This document shows positions 20,576 to 35,500 of a stretch of 64,000 nucleotides of DNA, in pieces (position 1 is the stretch's first letter; each line of letters opens with the position of its first letter). The notes under the pieces were generated by a model. It worked only from the letters and a program-made list of their open reading frames with translations, was not told the DNA's origin and did not search any database. The position numbers and the translations under genes were made by a program. Source of the stretch: Gavia stellata (Eukaryota; Chordata; Aves; Gaviiformes; Gaviidae); NCBI RefSeq assembly GCF_030936135.1, contig NC_082617.1, positions 2,352,001-2,416,000 of the forward strand, given 5' to 3'.

Positions 20576-23500
20576 CTGGGGGAAGAGACAGAGGAGAGGA
20601 CACAGAGAGCGTTGTTGTCCTGTAACACTCATCCCAGCACCGCTGCGCTCCAGCACAGGAGGAAATGGGGCTGGAGGAGATGGGGATCACCCAGGGGTGA
20701 CATAGCGTGGGAGGCAGAGCCCTGCACCCCAATCTCCAGCCCCGGGCACAGCCCAGTGCTGTGTGTGCACAAGGGTCTGGGCTGAGCAGAGAGCACCAGT
20801 GCAACGGGCCTGAGGGAAGGACATGGGTCAGAGCTGAACCGAGTAGCCCCATAAACACTTCCCATGGCTGCTGTGCAGACAGACCGGCCCAGGAGCTCAG
20901 CAAACTCCTTCCCAAGCCTGCAAGGAGCCCTGCCCTGCCCTGCCGCGCTCCCTGCTGCGATGCCTAAGCCAGGCTGTACTTGGGAGCCGGAGGGATGAGC
21001 ATCCAGGCATTGCCCAGGGCCAGGCTGGGGACACAGCGATGGGGGGATGTGCTGGATGTTGCCCCCACTCCACCCTCTGCTCCAGCACCACCCGTGTGCC
21101 GCGGTCTCACCTCCTGCTCCATGCAGACAACACACTCCGACTTCTTCTCGTCCCACTGCAGCAGGGGAGCCGTGGGGACCACAGGGCTCGGAGGCTCCTC
21201 AAAGGGAGCGCTGGGTTCTGGGGCTGCGGGGACCTCGGCGCCCAGCGTCCCCAGCAGCTCTGCAATCACAAGCAGGAGGTCTGAGCACCAGGAGAGCTGC
21301 CCATCTCCCACCCACCCGGCATGCATGGGGATGGCTACAAGCAAATGGGAGCTCAGGGGCTCTGATAAATAAGAAAGTCGATGGGAATAGCTTGACAGTG
21401 CAGCCCGAGCTCTGCCAGCAGTCCCTGCACACCAGCCTTGCGTGGCTCCGCTCCCCAAAGGGAGGCATCTGGCCCTGCAGACCTTCCCGTTCAAGGCTCA
21501 GGTACCCGCTGTGCGTGTCAAAGACTAGGTGGAAAAGAACTGGTGGTACCTGGGATCGTCTTGGCCACAGCCAGGATCTCCTGAGCGCGCTTGAGGATGG
21601 CACGCTGCAGGCCAGCCTCCGTCACGCCGATCTGCGGTGCAAGAGGAGGGCTGTTAGCTCTCCGAGGGGAAAGGAAGAGACACATGTCCCCAACGGGACA
21701 CTGCGAACTCCTGGGCCTCACTGGCAAGACCCAGCCGTGCCAAGGGAAGCACCTCTGCCAGGCGTCAAAGACGGCTAAGGGAAGTCCCCCGGTGCCATTT
21801 CTACTACAAAGAGCAACTGAGGGCTGTCAAAAGAGCTACAGCTCACCCTGCAAGCGCTCTGGGAGAGCTCTCACCTACTCGGACAGGGCACCGAGCAGTG
21901 CTGGCACCTCTCCCTGCTGGGAGGTGACACACCAGGAGCACCAACATGCCCTCCTGCCAGACCACGGGCATAGCCACGAGCACAGCCGTGCTCAGAGCAA
22001 GGGCAGGTTCAGTCCCAGTGCAGAGTCGGTCTCATCCTGTACTGTGTATCTGCTGTCTCGTACCTTTTCCAGGTCACTGGCAGTCATGGTGCCGAGCGCT
22101 TGCAAGGATATTCGGTGGTGTGCAAAGACTGGCACGTACTGTTCAGCGGACAGCTCGATTAAAAGGTTCACCAGCTGCCGCTCCAAGCCCTCCTCCTGCA
22201 AAACACAAGGCGAGCTCCCAGACTTCGCTCTCGAGAAAAAGCACGCGGACAGGCAGCAGCAAGGCTGGCAGCACGGCCAGGCACTGTGCCCATGCCTGCC
22301 CTCTGCCCTGCTTGAAGCATTTTGCATCCCTGAAGACACTAAAGCTCAAAAACCCAACAGCCGGAGGAGCTTTCACCCCAGGCATTTTATGAGCACAATT
22401 CAAAACGCTGTGTTTTGGGAAGAATAACCGTTTTGGCAGCCGCTATCTGCAACAGAAGCTGCTTTGCAAATTTGAGCTGATGTGCAGCACGGGCAGAGCT
22501 CAGAGCCATCCCTTTGTGGCCACCCCCGCGGGTATTTTCACAGCACAAAGTCCCTGGCTCAATACATTAGGGCAGGAACAGACAGGAGTTGCTGCATTCA
22601 GTCGGATTTGCAGGGGAATTTGGGCAGCCAAGTGGAGATGTTTGGGGGTTTAGCTGGAACAAAAAGCCCTGCCTGGAAGGTGCTCAGAGCCCTCTGCTCC
22701 TGGCCAGCAGTTTGATGGTGGGGCGGCAGCTCCAGCTGGCAGAGAGCTCAGGTGTTGGCTCCTTACAGACCTGGGCAGCCCCATAACCTCCAACGTACAG
22801 GAATGAGAGCTGCTGGGCAGCCCAGCTCAGAGCCCGACGTCTAAACGCAGGGCAGCCCGGGGTCTCCCGTGGCTTGTCAGCCTGTGCGAGGGGTCCGTGC
22901 CGTGCTCCCTGCCTTAGCTGAACCTGTGGGTCCAGGCAAGGCTGCCTTCGCTCCCCCCCGTGCTCTGCAGAGCAGAGCACAGCTACAGTGAAAGCATTAA
23001 CTGCAGCAGCGACCTGGAGTTTCAGGGAGAGGGGCTTCTGGTTCAGCAGGCGCTGGTACTGGATCAGCCAGTAGTTCTCCTGTTTGGTTTCGCTCTTTGC
23101 CTCCATTTCCAGCTGAAAAACAAACTCATTCATTCAACAGCCCGCGATAACATTGCAAGCGGTATTTAGGGCAGCGTGAGTTGGATGTGTAGGAGGGGAA
23201 ACCACCAGCCCGGGCTGCGCAGGGCCAGTTCAGAGCACTGCGATGGGCACAGCTATGGCAGGATGGGCATTTCTGGCCTTCTGCAGGCTGATCCCACTTT
23301 GATCCCCACATCCAGTCTAGGGCTGTGCATCCCTCCGGTCTCTTTGCCCCAGACACTGGACCTGGTCTCCTGAAGCTCAGGAGAGTCTGGAGGTCTTTGG
23401 GATTACAAGGCCACACACAGGGACCTTGTGAGATTGTGCTCACCCCTCCCTAGGACTCCCTTTCCTAAGGGGCAGATTGATGATGATGATGGTGCCTCAT

Positions 23501-26500
23501 GCTGCACCAGGGAGTGGCACTAACTGTGCCCCCGAGAGCTTACATTAGCACTTTCTGAAGTTCAATCAGTCTCTGGATCCGGACACAACCCCTCAGAGGC
23601 CGCCTCTGCTCCCCTTTATCCCCGTGCTGGCCCATGGACTCTCTCCCTGCAGCCAGCTCATGTGCTTCCTCATCTACAGGACCTAATTAGCGGCATTCGT
23701 TACCAGTATTTGTCGCAGTTCTTCTTCCCTTTGCTTCTTTTCTTTGAGCAGCTGCTGCAGCAGGTAGCCGAGTGCTTGGCGTTGCTCTGTGATCACCCCC
23801 TGCAACAGAAGGACTCTGGCATCCACATCTCCGTACCGTACAGCCGCAAGCAACCACCCTGCCCGATTTCCAGCAAAGCACTTACCATACCCAAAACAGT
23901 CACAGCAGACGCGGAAGCCCCGTGCTCCACAGGCCCTCGGCCCGGCTGAGCAGACGACCTGAATCCTCTCCTAGCAGCTGGCATGGCAGACCCAAGCTGC
24001 ACCCACCCTTCGGTCCCGCACTGACCGCTATCCGGTGGTGCCAAGCCCCGGCACACCCCGGGCAGGCGCAGACGGCGCCGGCCTGCAGCAGCTCTTCGTC
24101 ACTCCATCAGAAGTTCACTCAATGGCATGACAAGTGTCCGTGGTCTCCCTCCTTAACTGGGAAAGACCACCTGAAACCAGGTCTAGAAGCCTGCAGGTGT
24201 GTGGGACAGGTAAGGTAGCAACCTCCCCGTGCCGTTGGGAAGCTCGCTGTCTCACACCGAGCACCACCGGGTACCAGGGCAAGGTACATCATCACTGCGA
24301 CCACGCTGCTGGGAAATGAGGAGGGGTTAATTGTCTCAGGAACGTCAGACCATGTGGCATCTCTGCATGGTTCAGTCCCAGCCAGCTCATACCTGCTAGG
24401 AGGATCATTAACTGAGCAGAGGCCAGTAGTCATCGGCCACAAGGACTTCCATGGACATGGACTTTGTCCGTGGACAAAGGGACAAGACGTCGCTAAAGGG
24501 CTGACCTCCTAAAGAACTGTGGGGAAACCTTCATTGATCCGCATCTGGACCCTACCCAGGGACAAGGTCCTCTGTTTAAGCAGGAGAAAGGAACGCCTGC
24601 CTCTCACAGGCAAACCCCACCATTAGCTGACCAGAGATGCTTTGCCCTGATGGAGGCAGGAAAGCTCTTCTGCGCCAGGACCTCCGCAGAGGTGAGAGGG
24701 ACAACTAACGACACGTGGGAGCTGCTCTAGACGAGAAACCCAGGCAGCTTCAGCTAACCTTGAGATGAGCTCTCCTGCCCACCCGCACTGCGGACACCCC
24801 GCTGGGACCGCTCTCTCCCAAACTGACCTTGCAAGAGACCTGTGCAAATGCCTCCCTTTCTCAGGGTGCTTTTGGCTCGTCCTGCTTTCCAGTGATTTAT
24901 CAAGATCATTACTAAAGTACCTGTATAATAGGGGAGGAAGCAACTGTTTGCTGCACGGGAGGTATCAAGCGTGACTGCAGAAAAGCTTCTGCCAAAGCAC
25001 TTTGTGGGCAGTGCCCCTGCACTGGGGGTTCAATCCCAGCGGGAACCTTTGGGCTGTGGACTGCCAAACGGCCGGGGGGTATCCAGAGAGATGAAGCTGT
25101 CTTACACCTTGTTTCCTTGTGTCCAGTGCTGAAGTTGCAACCGCACTGTGCTGCGTGCTGGGCTGCAGATGGGTACGAAGGTGGAGCCGGATTTTCTGCA
25201 CTCCCTGGAGCTCCTGGAATCACGCAAGTCCTGTGTCATTGGACCTACGTCTGCCTGGGGTGCCTTGGTCTTCCCTGCATGAACTTTGGGCGGTCCCCTA
25301 CCATCATGCCTCCAACACTGCAGCGTTGTACGGAGGAGCTGCGTGAATTAAGGTAGCATAACCCAAATCTTACGCTTCAAGGTGTCCAGCACAGGGCTCA
25401 GAGGCAATCCTGTCTTAAGTCAGCACTTACCAGCCTGCTGGGTGCACTACTTTTGGCAAGTATATGGTGTTCGCTACTGATTTGGGGCTGACTAAACAGG
25501 TGACCTAACCTGGCAAACAGCACACACAAGAAAACAACTGATGCAAAGGCGTAATAACAAAATTTAAAGCCAAGCTGCTTAAGCCAAACTTGATATTCCT
25601 CAACGTGTGACTGCTGATGAAGTCAGCCCAATGAATGGTGGGATGGTGGGGCAGAGCAGCCTGGGAGACAAGGCTTAGAAACGAAGGGGAAGAGCTGAGC
25701 GCCAGGCAGGTATTTAAAAACAAAACACAACACAACAATGTAAGAAGACATGCGATGCGTGGCAGGCAGGCGTTTCTGGGACAGCCAACAGCTGGATCGC
25801 AAAATCCTTCCCCACCCAGCAAACCTGGAACCGCCCATGGCTATCAATCAGGGCCGGCCCATTTGTCTCTCCCCTGAAAATGCATCGAGATGTTTAGGAG
25901 CAGCAGCAATGTTCCCATGTTATCACAACAAAGAGGGTTCTGTGGTGTCCTGTGGGTAAGTACCCTTCTGGCTAAGCATAAAACCATCTGGAAACTGCAA
26001 GGAGCAAAAGAAGCAAGTGGAGCTTTTGCGATCCCGGAGCAGAGAGAACGTGGTGGGGCAGCCCCAGAGCCCTACATACCTGCAGCGTCTCTGTGTCCAG
26101 TTCTTGCCTCTTTAACTCCAGCTGTGTCAACTGCAATAACTCTGTTTCTATTAATTTAATCTAAACAGAAGATGAAACATTTTTTACTGACATTTGAAAT
26201 GACTTTAATTTGTGCTCTCTTAAAATGAGGTCTAAGTGCTGCCCTGGGAGGGATGGCACTGCAGAGCTGCCCAGAAGTTTGGGGAACTTGCTAATGCCCT
26301 TCCGTGATGCATGCTCATAGGGTCGCTCTTCGTCTTTTGTCTGAGGAGCTGTGTCCCCCGCTCTCTAATTGTCTCTCTACTCTAAACACCTTCTGTTCAA
26401 GTCTAGAAGGACATTGCAATCAGTTTGTTCAGCCAAACCTTTTGCAGCCGCTCTGGAAGGCAGCACCTGATTGTCAAAGTCCTCCTAGCACGACCACTCA

Positions 26501-29500
26501 AACTGCAGATTAACTGGGGCAGGGTCCTGGTTTCTAGATGCTCCAGCAAATCCCATAATGATACGTGCCCTTTCAGGTGGGGCAACTGAGACACAGAGAG
26601 GTGAAGTGAGTTGCTGAAGATCCCACAGCAAAGCCAAGATGAGAGCCCAGCTCACCTATCTGCCAGGCCACCTACCATCCCCAGGCCACGCCGCTTCATG
26701 TGTGCCGCCGACCACGAAATTCCTGCCGATGCGGGGGCTCTGCCTGTGCAGGATGCTGTGGGGTGGGCTGGATTTCAATAGTAAAAGGTCCAGCCATGGT
26801 ATCAAGGAACAAACTCCCTTTGTTCACAAAGCAAGTGCGAGCAAACTGCAGGGCTCTTACTGATGAACTCAAGCAACGGAGAGTTGTTACACTCATCTCC
26901 TGGATTGTCCATGCACAATCCATAGGCTTCTAGCAGCGTTTGGTCACTGAGTGACTCACTATATCCAAGCTCCTAAACTTATCCACCACCTCCTGAGACT
27001 TTTCTGTTAGTGTCAGATCACGAGAGGGAAGATTCTGGAGCCCTGTGTCAGAAACCAGCCACCCATCTTCGTGCGTCAACCACCACTACTTTCTCCACCA
27101 GCTCGTGCTCTTCCCCCCGACTATCGCATTGCACCTTCTGCAGAATGGAGCTCAGAAAGGCAGGCTGAGAATGGGAAAGAAAAGGTGAACTTATGGCTCA
27201 AGGTGCAGTTCTGATGTGCTGGATGGAGATGCAGCAGACTCATGTGGAAACAGCAGCCCTGCTAAGTACACAACCCAAAGGAAACCGTAGTTGCAATTGC
27301 AGATCACCCCCCCAGAGCCAATGCAGGTCTGTCCTCTAGTGACCACTCTCCACATTATTGCTGAGATGACTGAAGAAATGGCGATTCCACTACTTCCACG
27401 AATCTAAAACCTGCATTGACACTCCCTCCTATGGAGCTGGGAGACTGTAGTTTAACCAACACTGCCCAACACTTTGTTACAGAGCTCTCAGCCATACAAG
27501 AGCTCTTCATTTCCTCCAGACCCTGCTCTATGCTCACAGCGCTTTAATCTTCCTCAGAAGTGTCTCGTCGAATGGCAGTATGAGCCGAGTAGCTGGTTGC
27601 TCTTTCCGCTGTTGCTGACTCACCTGGTTCCTGATCTGTCTGTGCATAAGATCCTTCTTCACTTGGAGAGCTTCAAAGGCAGCTTTCTGCATCTCAATCT
27701 GAGGGACAGGCAAAATCCTGCTTAGTGAGGTTGTTGATGCAGCTGCAAATGGGCTAAAAAACCCCGTTACCTTGCAGTGACTGACATACAAGCACCTGAA
27801 CAGTGCATACTCTGGGCAACAGTGTCCTGATTACACCGTGACTTAGATCCTACAGTCCCAAAAGGTAAAACCCACTTTACAGACAGACACAGAAGTTATA
27901 TTCACGTTCTTCAAACACACATTTTGAACGTTCTGTGTGAACCCCACCTCTCGTCTTCAGCAGCACTGAGCACCCAAGCTGTGCAATAGGGCATGGCTGC
28001 CCAGCACTTCTGAAAAATGAGCTGCAGAGGTCTCGGGTTCAAAATGAGGTATTCAAAAGGAGCAGAGGCTTTGAAAATGTTTCCTGTAGGCAGCTTGCCC
28101 CAAGTCACCCAGGAAACCTGCCAAAAAGACAGGACTTCTGTCTCAAAATCCTCTCTATTAATCATCAGACCAGTTTTGCTTCCCATGGTCTGTGCTGCTG
28201 TCTTTTCTGAAAATTTGCTGTCTAGTTAAAAAATAAACACATTTTTCTTTCAACCACCCAAGTCAGTTAGAATACCTGAGATTCTCAAAGTTTAGCACAG
28301 TGTCCTATAAAATCACTTTTGCACACAGCCCAGCCCTGCCACCGTTGCTCCTGTGATCCACTCTCGATCCTGCTTTCGCGTGCACTTGCTTTCCCTCGAT
28401 CCCCCCCGCAAGCAGTTTGCTCCCTTGCCTACCTGCTGCAGGATCTGACTCACAGCCTTGTTCTGATCCAGCTGTTGCCAAGCCAGGATTTGCTGGAACT
28501 TCTGGTCCATCTCAGCTAGGCTGCAAGAAGATGGATTTGCCATGGGGTTACTGCTGGGTCTGAGAGTCTTGATGCAAACAAGAGGAAAAGTGGGCAACAG
28601 GGAATCCAGGAACGGAGAAATTTGTTACTGAACAAGGGTTACTGAAGGCTGATAGATTCCAAAACTCCTTCCCTACAACCAAACCAAACCTGCACCACAG
28701 AGCAAGCCAGAGCAGAAGCACCGCTGCCTGCACGTCACAGCTCAAAGTCCAAGCAGGGGCTGCTGCTGCCCTGGCAAGCTGCTCGGGTGATGAATTTGCA
28801 CGTCAGTATTCTGCACTGGAAAGGGGGTGCTGATGAAGGAGACCCAGGCAGTGTGGCCATATATTGCCTGCACTTGCAGGCAGGACCGTGCCTGCCCACT
28901 GCCCTCTGTCGGGCAGGTCACAGGCACACAAGGCTGCTTCTGTTCAGTGCCAGACGCTGCCAGATTAAAATTTCTCACCTTCTTGCAAACAGAGCGAGCC
29001 AGAATGCTCTCTGTACCTATAGCAATACAAGTCCTATGTATATACAAGTAGCATCCTTGAGATAACCCTGGGAGGTGAGGAAAGGAGTTCTGTGCTACAG
29101 TTTGACACTGCACTGGCTAACAAAATGGGAAGACGACCAGTCTACTTTCATCTTCCATATTTAGCAGAATGTATAAAGTAAAATAAACAGTATATAAAAG
29201 TGATAGTTGATCCAAAGTATGATTAACATGCATATTCTTGCGGTTAGAAGGTGGTTCATTTAATCAAGTTTGACAGTGTCTTTAAATTGTGTTGTCACCT
29301 GCTCTTACACAGCTGTCCTGCTGCATTCCAGCGGCTGCAGGAGTTCCTGGGTGTATATATGGGAATTACACCAGGGACTGCTGGAAAGAAAGGGACTTTA
29401 CAACAGTACCACCAGCCCCAGACATCTCCCGCTGTACCTGGAGCAGGCCTGGTTGACAAGGTCTTGCCGACGAGACTCGTAGGTCATTTGAATGAGCTTG

Positions 29501-32500
29501 TTCTTGTAGCTCTCGGCCAGCATTTGTTGCATGGCAGCTAGGAGACAGAAGTGCTGTCAGCCTGTGTCAGAAGCGGGTGGCTAGAACAAGCGCTCATCTA
29601 CCACTGCAGTTAATAGTGCCTTCTCTCTCAGTTCCAACCTGTCCTTGCTTTTTCCATTTCATTCATTTCAGAGCAGAATCATTCAGCTGCAAGAACTGTT
29701 ATTGGGAAGTTAGCTGGGCAAACTCCACTCTGCCTGTGCTTGCATCTCTTCAGCACTCAGAGGAGCCCAGTTACTGCCTACTGACCCTCAGACGGGCTGC
29801 AGCTCTGCCCGTCCCACTGCGAGTAACCCATCCTTGGCGTGACAACACACACACCATTTCCCTTGCAACCCCGGCAGATCTGTTCATGGTCATCGTGAGC
29901 AGAAAGGGCTCCCTTGCACCGTTCTTGTTTACCATACGCCTTCTGCCTCGTGAACCTGATCAGTTAACATCTGTATGGTACCTCTGAAATATGAAGCACT
30001 TTGCGTGCTTATATCCAGTCTCACTGACTCCTCGTGTGACACGCTGTAGCTACGCAGGGAGCACAGCTTGCACCTCAGGGAGAACTGGCAGTGAGCTGCA
30101 GGTGGAAGCAGTGGATCAGCTACGGTGCAAGTGCAATGCTACCCCCTGCCACTCTGCCCTACTGCACCAAGCGACGGAGCCAGAATGAGTGCGTGACAGA
30201 GCATCCCCCACGTGGTTAGCACCTATTCAGTGCATCTCCAGAGGAACCAGGTCTTTCTTGCACCTTACCACCCCAAAGAGTTGTCTGGACTTACAGGCCA
30301 CTTCCCTTCTGCGCAGATGCTCCGTCTCCTCCTGTGTTATTGCCATCAGCTGTTCCATCCTCATTCTGCCAAGCAAACAAGAACAATTCAGCCACTCCTT
30401 GACACAAGCACTACCTCACTCCTCCTCTACCCACACAGCTCAGAGCCCAAAGGCCGGGCAGATTCACCCTGCCACCTCCTCAGGAAAGCCATGTGCTTGT
30501 CAGAGACACAAAAGTCTCAGCAATTTCTTGGCATGGGGCCTCTAAGTCCATGGGAAACAACATCAATTTTGCTGAAAACCATGGGGACAATTGCTTCTTA
30601 GACTGGAAAGTTGATCTCAGAAGACCTAACAAGGGTCTGGGAGACATTCAGTAGAGTAAGAGAAACAGAGCGTCTACGCAACGTGCACACACTCTCACCA
30701 AACACAGTGCAGCACCCCTTTTCTGCTTTCCTTTCTCCTGAGGCTTGACAAGCACTTTAAAGGTGACCTAAGTGAGCAGCCACTGAAAGCAGCAGCCTGG
30801 CCTCCGTTCCCACCTCCCCTGTCCTTGTCCCAGCACAAACACACGCAACACCACTTAACAGATCAGGAACCGGTGTGGCTGCAAAACTCTCTAACATACA
30901 AAGGGATTCTTTTTCAGGCAGGTCAGCCCCCCCATCCGCTTTACTGTGGCACAGCACAAACAGTTGGCTGAAGGGAGGGGGCAACATACAAGCAGGGAAG
31001 AGTTGGGGATAACCACTTTCCGTGGCAAAGCTAGCTCGGAGTGTTGGCTGAATGGTGGCATTGCTTTCAACGTATTCCTCCCAGCCTGTACACGTTACTG
31101 GACCATCTTTATAAATGCCTTCCTTTCCAACAGATATAAGATTTCTATTGGTCCTTGGTAGTGGAATACAGCGTTTTGTTCCCAAATGCCTCAGCTAGGA
31201 CCATTTTGAGATGAAAAAGAGGTAAAATCACCATCCCATAGGGTTTTCCAGTCTGGGTGCAATCAGGCACCTCTAGTCCAGTGTCTTGCCTCCAACAGTG
31301 ACCAGAATCAGTTGCAGGTATGAGATGAACTTCCCCTAATCTAAGGTGGATTCAGACCAAAAGGATGGTCCCAGCCTTCTTCGCAGTTTCTTGCCCCTTT
31401 TCTAGAAGTGCTTATTTCAAGGAGACTCACCTCTCATTCTCCAAGGACTTCAGAATGTCTGAACTTTGTTTTTGCCTAAAAAAAGATAAAACAAGAGTTT
31501 TTCATCAAGCTGAGCAGGATGTCCTACTCCCCAGAGGGCAGAAAACAACTTTGTTTCTCATGCACAGCAGAGCAGCCTTAAGTGGGCTGGTAAGCTTGCG
31601 TCAGCACCAGCCCAGCAGGAGATCCAGCAGATCTAGGCAGTGGTACCTAAGAACCAGTGTTCAAATATGCACCTTCCATAAGGAATTCAAGTTTTCTCCA
31701 CAGCACTGCAAAACTCCAACAGCACACATATGTGCGAAACACAGGTTTTTAAGGTGCCAAATTCCAGTTCCTTTAAATGGGAGATTGGCAGTTCAACAGT
31801 TAAGGCACCACCTACAGACATCGATCCTGACCAGTTCTGTAACATTCAGAAAGGGTAGAATGAACCGCTTAGAACAGGACAAAATAACACGAGCCCCCGA
31901 GGGACACAGATCATTGCAAGACATCCCGGGGCCCTACCTCTGGTTGTCCTCTAGCAGCTTCTGGATACGGCTGGCAATTCCTTGCTCTGCTTGCTTCAAC
32001 TGCTGCAGCAGCTTCAGGCGCTCCTCCTCCAAATAGCGCTGATGCTTTGTCAGACCCTCCTCCAGCCTCATCTGGTCCTAGGCCAAAGCAAGAGAGATCC
32101 AAAGGAGAAAGCGGTCAGTTTAAAGAAAGGCAGTGTCTTGTACGGGGCTCGCCCAGAGGAGACCTACCTCTCTCACTGTCTGCAGTATCTCATCCTTCTG
32201 AGTGTTGATCTGCTGAACAAGCAGAGCATGTTCTCTTTGCCCCATGTTCAGGCGCCGCTCGAATTCCAGCTTCTCCTGCATTTTTTTTTCCTGAGAGGAA
32301 GAAGAAGAAAGATGAATGCTAGAAATCAGTAGAGTGCTGGCTCTGCTCCTTCCCAAGCAAGAACAAATTCTGGCAAAAGATGTAAAACAAGGCACAGTAA
32401 TCCCCTCGCCTACAAGAAAGCAAGCCAAATGGCAAAACAGGAGCCTTGACTAGGGGATGGAAACTTAGGAACCTCCTTAGGAACCCAAAAATTGCAAAGC

Positions 32501-35500
32501 AGAAGCTGCTGCTCTCTTTATGAGAGTCTCCAAACTCCCCACAACTCATTTGATCATCATGAAGCCGAAGTCCTTGGGCATCAACCCATACAACTGAAAC
32601 AGCCAATACAAACACCCGGAAAATTATATACAAAGTTAAGGCTGTGTTCAATTCCAGATGGCAAGGGGACTCCTTTGTCTGAAGACAACAGAGTGAAGAA
32701 AGCAGCCAGCTATGAGCAGCTCCAGCCAAAGGGAGAGGTGAACTGCATGACAGGAGCTTCTAATTATTTCAAAGTGAGCCTTGCACAGAGGAAGAGACAA
32801 AGACCAGTGAAATAAAAAGAAGAGTAAACTAAAAATGCAGCCAGGTGAGGGGAATGGAGGACAGAAACAAGGAACACTAGGAGAGAGCAGGAATGGTGGC
32901 ACTATGAGCCAAAGGGCCAAGGTAGGAGTCATGGAAGGGCTGAGTTCAGGGCAGGGATGTACTGAGCAGTCTGTGCATCGACTGCCCGCAAACGTCTGCC
33001 CTACTCATGGGAAAAACAAACTGAGCTTTCGGCACAGCACAGAGAGGCAAGAAAAAAGCCACCTGGTGCTAAAGCCCCCAGATCCAACTCTGCAAACGCA
33101 GACCGATTTAAACTGGAACTGCTGGCTCACGAGAGAGACTGCAGCTCATCGGCTGTGTGTGTCAGACGAGTCAGTCACAGATTCCCCCACGCTCCCACTT
33201 GTCTTCTGCAGTGCGGAGCAGGCAGCTCTGCAAGAACTTCGTTCTTAAAACATGCAGTTTTGGCTGAGAAACTGGATAAAGGGAGGGAAAACAAGAAAAA
33301 AAAGTGGAGCTGTTCCACAGAGAAAGCATTTGCAGGGGTTCGTCCTTACCTTCCTCTTCTCATAATCCAAGAATTTGTTCTGAAAAATAAGCAATATCAG
33401 CAGACACTTACTCCCAGGAGCAATTTTTTGCAGATATTATTAGCCCACATTGTATCTTCCCCTAACTGAGTAAAGACATCGACCAAAGGCACAAGAAGAT
33501 TAACATAGCCACAAAGTCCAGTCACTCATGCTTCTCCAGGGTCAAAGAAATTTACTCCGTACTTGCTAAACAGCACAGGAATTAGCACAGCTTATCATAA
33601 CCACATGCCCAGCCTCGCCTTTCCCAAGTAGGGCTGGACGTGCCTAGCACTTGGCTGGGAATCACAAGGTTCTTCTGCAGTTTGCTGTCCCCTCAAAAAA
33701 CCCCATGTGTTACCATGCTGCACACCCCCTGTCACATTGTCACCCCTGTCCCTTGACTGCATCATTGCTTTCAAGGATGGAGACAGTTCTTTACGATGTG
33801 CGTTCCAGGTGACACCATCCCCAACTGTCGGGGAGGAGATGAGCCACCCACGCCCACAGTGCTACGCCTGCTTCTGGGCACTGATGCTCTCTTGATCCTA
33901 AAAGACACATCTCGTGGCGGGGAAGGTGAGGAGGGGTGATGTGCTACGCGCTGTGAGATCCATTGACGGAGCAGAGAGACAAATCCAAAACCCTCTCGCA
34001 CAACGTCACATGCGGTGGAGCCTCACCTGCCACTCACTCTCCTCCTCCAAGTACTTATGCACTGTCCTGTCCACCCCATCCACTGATGTTCCTCCTCCAT
34101 CACTCTCCAGCACGGGGAGCAGATACTGCGAGGGAGGGTAGTACGCAATTCCACACTCTGGAAGGTATCAGACACAAAACAAGGACATTTGGTGCTTAAA
34201 GACCTTCTTGGCATCATGGCCAAGGGCTGGCTGGTGTGTGAGACTGCTTCCAACTGTGCTCCCGCTCCCCGCAGCGCCCAGAAGAGCTCCTTCAGCTCAG
34301 GCAGGCTTAACAACAAGAAGCTCTAAGAGGAGATAGTGCCACCCCATTCCCACCAGGAAGACAATCAAAGCTAACCTGCTCAGAGAGAAACGCTTCCTTC
34401 ACACGGGTACAGGCATGTTGACTTCTGCAGGGCTGCAAATGTTACTGCCCTTATTAAAATACGTTCTGACTGTCCTTTTATTTCAGGGATTAGCACAATG
34501 TCTGGCAAGGCACTTCCCCTGCATAAAATCTCTTCCACACTTTCCTGTCTGTATTAAACTCAGTGTTTACAAACTCACAGTACATTAGCTTTGTCTTCTG
34601 AGTTTTCCATCTGGTTTCATCTTTCTCTTAACAAACCATCAGTCTGCAGCCCCCAAGTCCTTTCTCATAGAAAATGAGGGTAGAAGGGACCTCGAGTGAC
34701 TACTGAGTCTATCTCCTTGTCCCAAGGCAGCAATACCTGGACAATGCCTAATCCTCCCACTTGAGAAAATACAAACAAGAAAACAAAATCACAGGGAGAT
34801 GCAATGACTTCTTACAGTCACTCAGACAGTCTCTGACTCAGCTATTCTGGTGTTTTAACAAAACCATTATAAATTTCAGTGTGACAGTGAGAAGCAAGTC
34901 TCAAGGGAGGACTCCCCCTCAAAGGAGGACGCAAAGACACGTAGCTCACTGACCAGCCTGCCACGTGTGCAGAGCGTCAGAACCCACCCCAAGCAGAGCC
35001 AACCTGATGTTTGTCCTTCGTTAACGCCATCCTTGAACATGCCACAGCACCTAATGAGAGCACAGCGCAGTCGCTCAAGTTCTCACTACCATCCACAGAC
35101 TCTTCTTGCTTACCTTTGCAGAGGAACTGCTGAATGGACTCTGTACCCGCACTGCAAATATCAGGTGATGGGTAGGTCATGGAAGAAGCATCCAAGGTCA
35201 GTGTCTCCAAAAAAGAACACACAGAGCTGCAGGTTATTCTGGTGGCCCAGTCAGAGCCCAACTGCAGTTATCCTTGCAGCTCCCCAAAATTTCACTTACG
35301 GAGTGATAATTTCATGTTACCTTAAATTCTGACATAAATATGACTTTGTATTGAATTTCCGCTGGGTGTTTGACATCTTTCAGAGGTGACTCCACTGTCT
35401 CTTATTTGGGAGCTTCCAGAGCAGTGGAACATCTCCCTCATGCACACGTCTACTTTGTGTTTAAGCACAAGAGGGCACGGCACTTCTCAATTACAGAAAT

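Noticed and set aside
24430-24480. Short hairpin ctttgtcc-gt-ggacaaag and repeated tccatggacatgga, considered as a mobile-element edge
   Set aside because: Only 8-bp arms and no matching partner end, target duplication or known family could be seen.
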